Part shown: one piece after another, positions 5,356 to 6,085 of the stretch
Layout of the letters: each line of letters opens with the position of its first letter
Numbering within the stretch: position 1 is the first letter of the stretch
Origin: Candidatus Thorarchaeota archaeon
GTDB taxonomy: Archaea; Asgardarchaeota; Thorarchaeia; Thorarchaeales; Thorarchaeaceae
Direction: 5' to 3'
NCBI GenBank assembly: GCA_016841005.1
Contig: JAEORG010000401.1
Span: 1 to 6,085 of the forward strand
Length of the DNA: 6,085 nt
Translations under genes and position numbers: made by a program
The notes under the pieces: model-generated
What the model saw: only the letters and a program-made list of their open reading frames with translations
Databases searched by the model: none
Told to the model about the DNA's origin: nothing

Positions 5356-5393
5356 TATGAGGAGGAAAGTGTTTGCCATTGCTCATCCTCATA
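5356..5393 (+). promoter_or_regulatory. Leader hairpin hiding a GGAGG site, with an 18-codon upstream ORF
   Basis: TATGAGGA (5356-5363) pairs perfectly with TCCTCATA (5386-5393). The stem covers the ATG at 5357 and part of the window's strongest Shine-Dalgarno-like run, GGAGGA (5361-5366). That ATG opens an 18-codon frame, MRRKVFAIAHPHIQIINY, ending at TGA 5411-5413. The stop overlaps the AAGGTGA ribosome site of the zinc-ribbon gene. The same GGAGG is 7 nt from a TTG at 5373, which could give the zinc-ribbon protein a hydrophobic 17-residue extension. The arrangement could couple translation of the leader ORF to the main gene, but no expression evidence exists here. Confidence 0.3.
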
Positions 5394-5423
5394 TTCAAAT
5401 TATTAATTATTGAAGGTGAAAAT

Positions 5424-5966
5424 ATGGCATTCGAATCGACTGGACGAACGTCTTGTCCAAACTGTGGAACCCAATTGACTGAGCTTGAAATGAGTTCTAT
5501 TCAAAATGGTTCAATTGTTAAATGCAGAGGTTGTTCCTATATTATTTCTAGTGAAGGAGCATATCCCGGGGGGGTCTCGGATGGTTCAATGGTAAGAGAT
5601 CCTTATTCAACATCCACAGCTCCAGGACAATGGACACAGCAGGGAGGAATAAAACCAACGACAATATTTTTCATTGGTCTGATTATCCTGAGTCTTGGGC
5701 TTTATTCTTGGATATTCTACATCCCTCTATTTAGTGAGTTCTACTTTGGAGAACTAATTGGTGGAATTGCAGTGCTCATAGGTCTGAGAGGTATTTGGTC
5801 TCAGGCATCGAACAAATCAGGTGTTTGGTTCATCCTTGGAGGGCTTCTAATCTATATCATTGGATGGCTTTCCTGGTTAGTATACATACCAATCTTTTCC
5901 GATTTCTTCTTTGGGGAGATCGGCGGACTAGTATTGATTTTCTTGGGATATCAAAAGGTGAGATAG
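5424..5966 (+). CDS. Zinc-ribbon protein with four transmembrane segments
   Basis: The protein has 180 residues from the ATG at 5424, which has AAGGTGA (5413-5419) just upstream. An in-frame TTG at 5373, preceded by GGAGG, would add MPLLILIFKLLIIEGEN and cannot be excluded. The N-terminus is a zinc ribbon with two CxxC knuckles: C11-PN-C14 and C34-RG-C37. A flexible Gly/Ser/Pro linker (~45-78) follows. The membrane half has four hydrophobic segments (about 80-99, 110-125, 134-154, 165-176). It consists of two copies of one unit 55 residues apart: W96..YIPLFSEFYFGE and W151..YIPIFSDFFFGE. Zinc-ribbon plus TM proteins are common in archaea, often with unknown roles. The ribbon would face the cytosol and may bind nucleic acid or protein. 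It is divergent from the second regulator and may be its target (inference). Confidence 0.88.
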   Translation: MAFESTGRTSCPNCGTQLTELEMSSIQNGSIVKCRGCSYIISSEGAYPGGVSDGSMVRDPYSTSTAPGQWTQQGGIKPTTIFFIGLIILSLGLYSWIFYIPLFSEFYFGELIGGIAVLIGLRGIWSQASNKSGVWFILGGLLIYIIGWLSWLVYIPIFSDFFFGEIGGLVLIFLGYQKVR

Positions 5967-5980
5967 GTAGTAACTATATC

Positions 5981-6046
5981 AAGAGTAATGACATTGGAGA
6001 AATTGCAAGGATTTTACTTAGTAATTCAGATTGTGTCATTACTCTT
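5981..6046. repeat. Perfect 13-bp inverted repeat with a 40-nt spacer
   Basis: AAGAGTAATGACA (5981-5993) is the exact reverse complement of TGTCATTACTCTT (6034-6046). It begins 15 nt after the zinc-ribbon stop codon. As RNA it would be a 13-bp stem with a 40-nt loop that contains the small palindrome TTACTTAGTAA (6014-6024). No T-run follows the right arm, so it is not a classical intrinsic terminator. It could protect the 3' end of the mRNA, be a protein-binding site, or be a mobile-element scar. The rest of 5967-6085 shows no gene with a start codon. Confidence 0.6.
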
Positions 6047-6085
6047 CAAGAATCCTCTATTTCCAAGCTGCATAATACCTAATTC

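Noticed and set aside
5967..6082. Open frame reading SNDIGEIARILLSNSDCVITLQ and on to TAA
   Set aside because: It looks protein-like but has no start codon after the zinc-ribbon gene, and it spans the 13-bp inverted repeat. It could be a gene remnant but cannot be supported.
1..6085. CRISPR array, tRNA or rRNA genes, transposase, integrase
   Set aside because: No regularly spaced direct repeats, no tRNA T-loop/acceptor pattern and no recognisable mobile-element protein were found on either strand.

Overview
The window looks archaeal and most likely comes from an Asgard-type (Thorarchaeota/Lokiarchaeota-like) genome. This is an inference from three things: genes start with GGAG/GGTG-type ribosome sites, upstream regions carry archaeal TATA-like boxes, and the gene content fits. 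That content includes a DLSPL-type leucine-rich-repeat protein, double winged-helix Lrp/AsnC-like regulators, and a remnant of an archaeal RPA/SSB-type OB-fold protein. No marker gene settles the taxon.

Layout. Positions 1-600 hold no intact gene. They contain short, broken coding remnants on both strands: a frame-disrupted C-terminus, the N-terminus of an OB-fold ssDNA-binding protein on the minus strand, and a possible beta-propeller scrap. Next come a leucine-rich-repeat gene (626-1831, +) and, meeting it tail to tail with a 4-bp overlap, an ArsN2-like GNAT acetyltransferase (1828-2283, -). A small secreted or membrane-anchored proline-rich protein follows (2578-2814, +).

The most unusual region is 2919-3309. 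It contains no credible ORF but a dense nested set of helices that could form one folded RNA of about 320 nt. A 10-bp long-range closing helix encloses an 80-nt rod and a small three-way junction. Two perfectly repeated CTTTATAC boxes precede it. The many G-U pairs, which would become A-C mismatches on the other strand, argue that the plus strand is the RNA. It ends about 30 nt before the start codon of a two-HTH/two-RAM Lrp-like regulator (3310-4287, +), so it is either an independent structured ncRNA or a long regulatory leader of that gene.

The regulator converges, again with a 4-bp stop overlap, on a clear paralogue (4284-5231, -). The two proteins line up without gaps over about the first 205 residues, as expected of an inverted duplication. 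The paralogue shares a 190-bp divergent control region, holding palindromes and a leader hairpin, with a zinc-ribbon four-TM protein (5424-5966, +) whose membrane half is an internal tandem duplication. The right edge carries a perfect 13-bp inverted repeat (5981-6046).

The right half therefore reads as a small regulatory locus: structured RNA, two paralogous sensors/regulators and a membrane zinc-ribbon protein. No enzyme pathway is visible. A functional link between these parts is inferred from position only.
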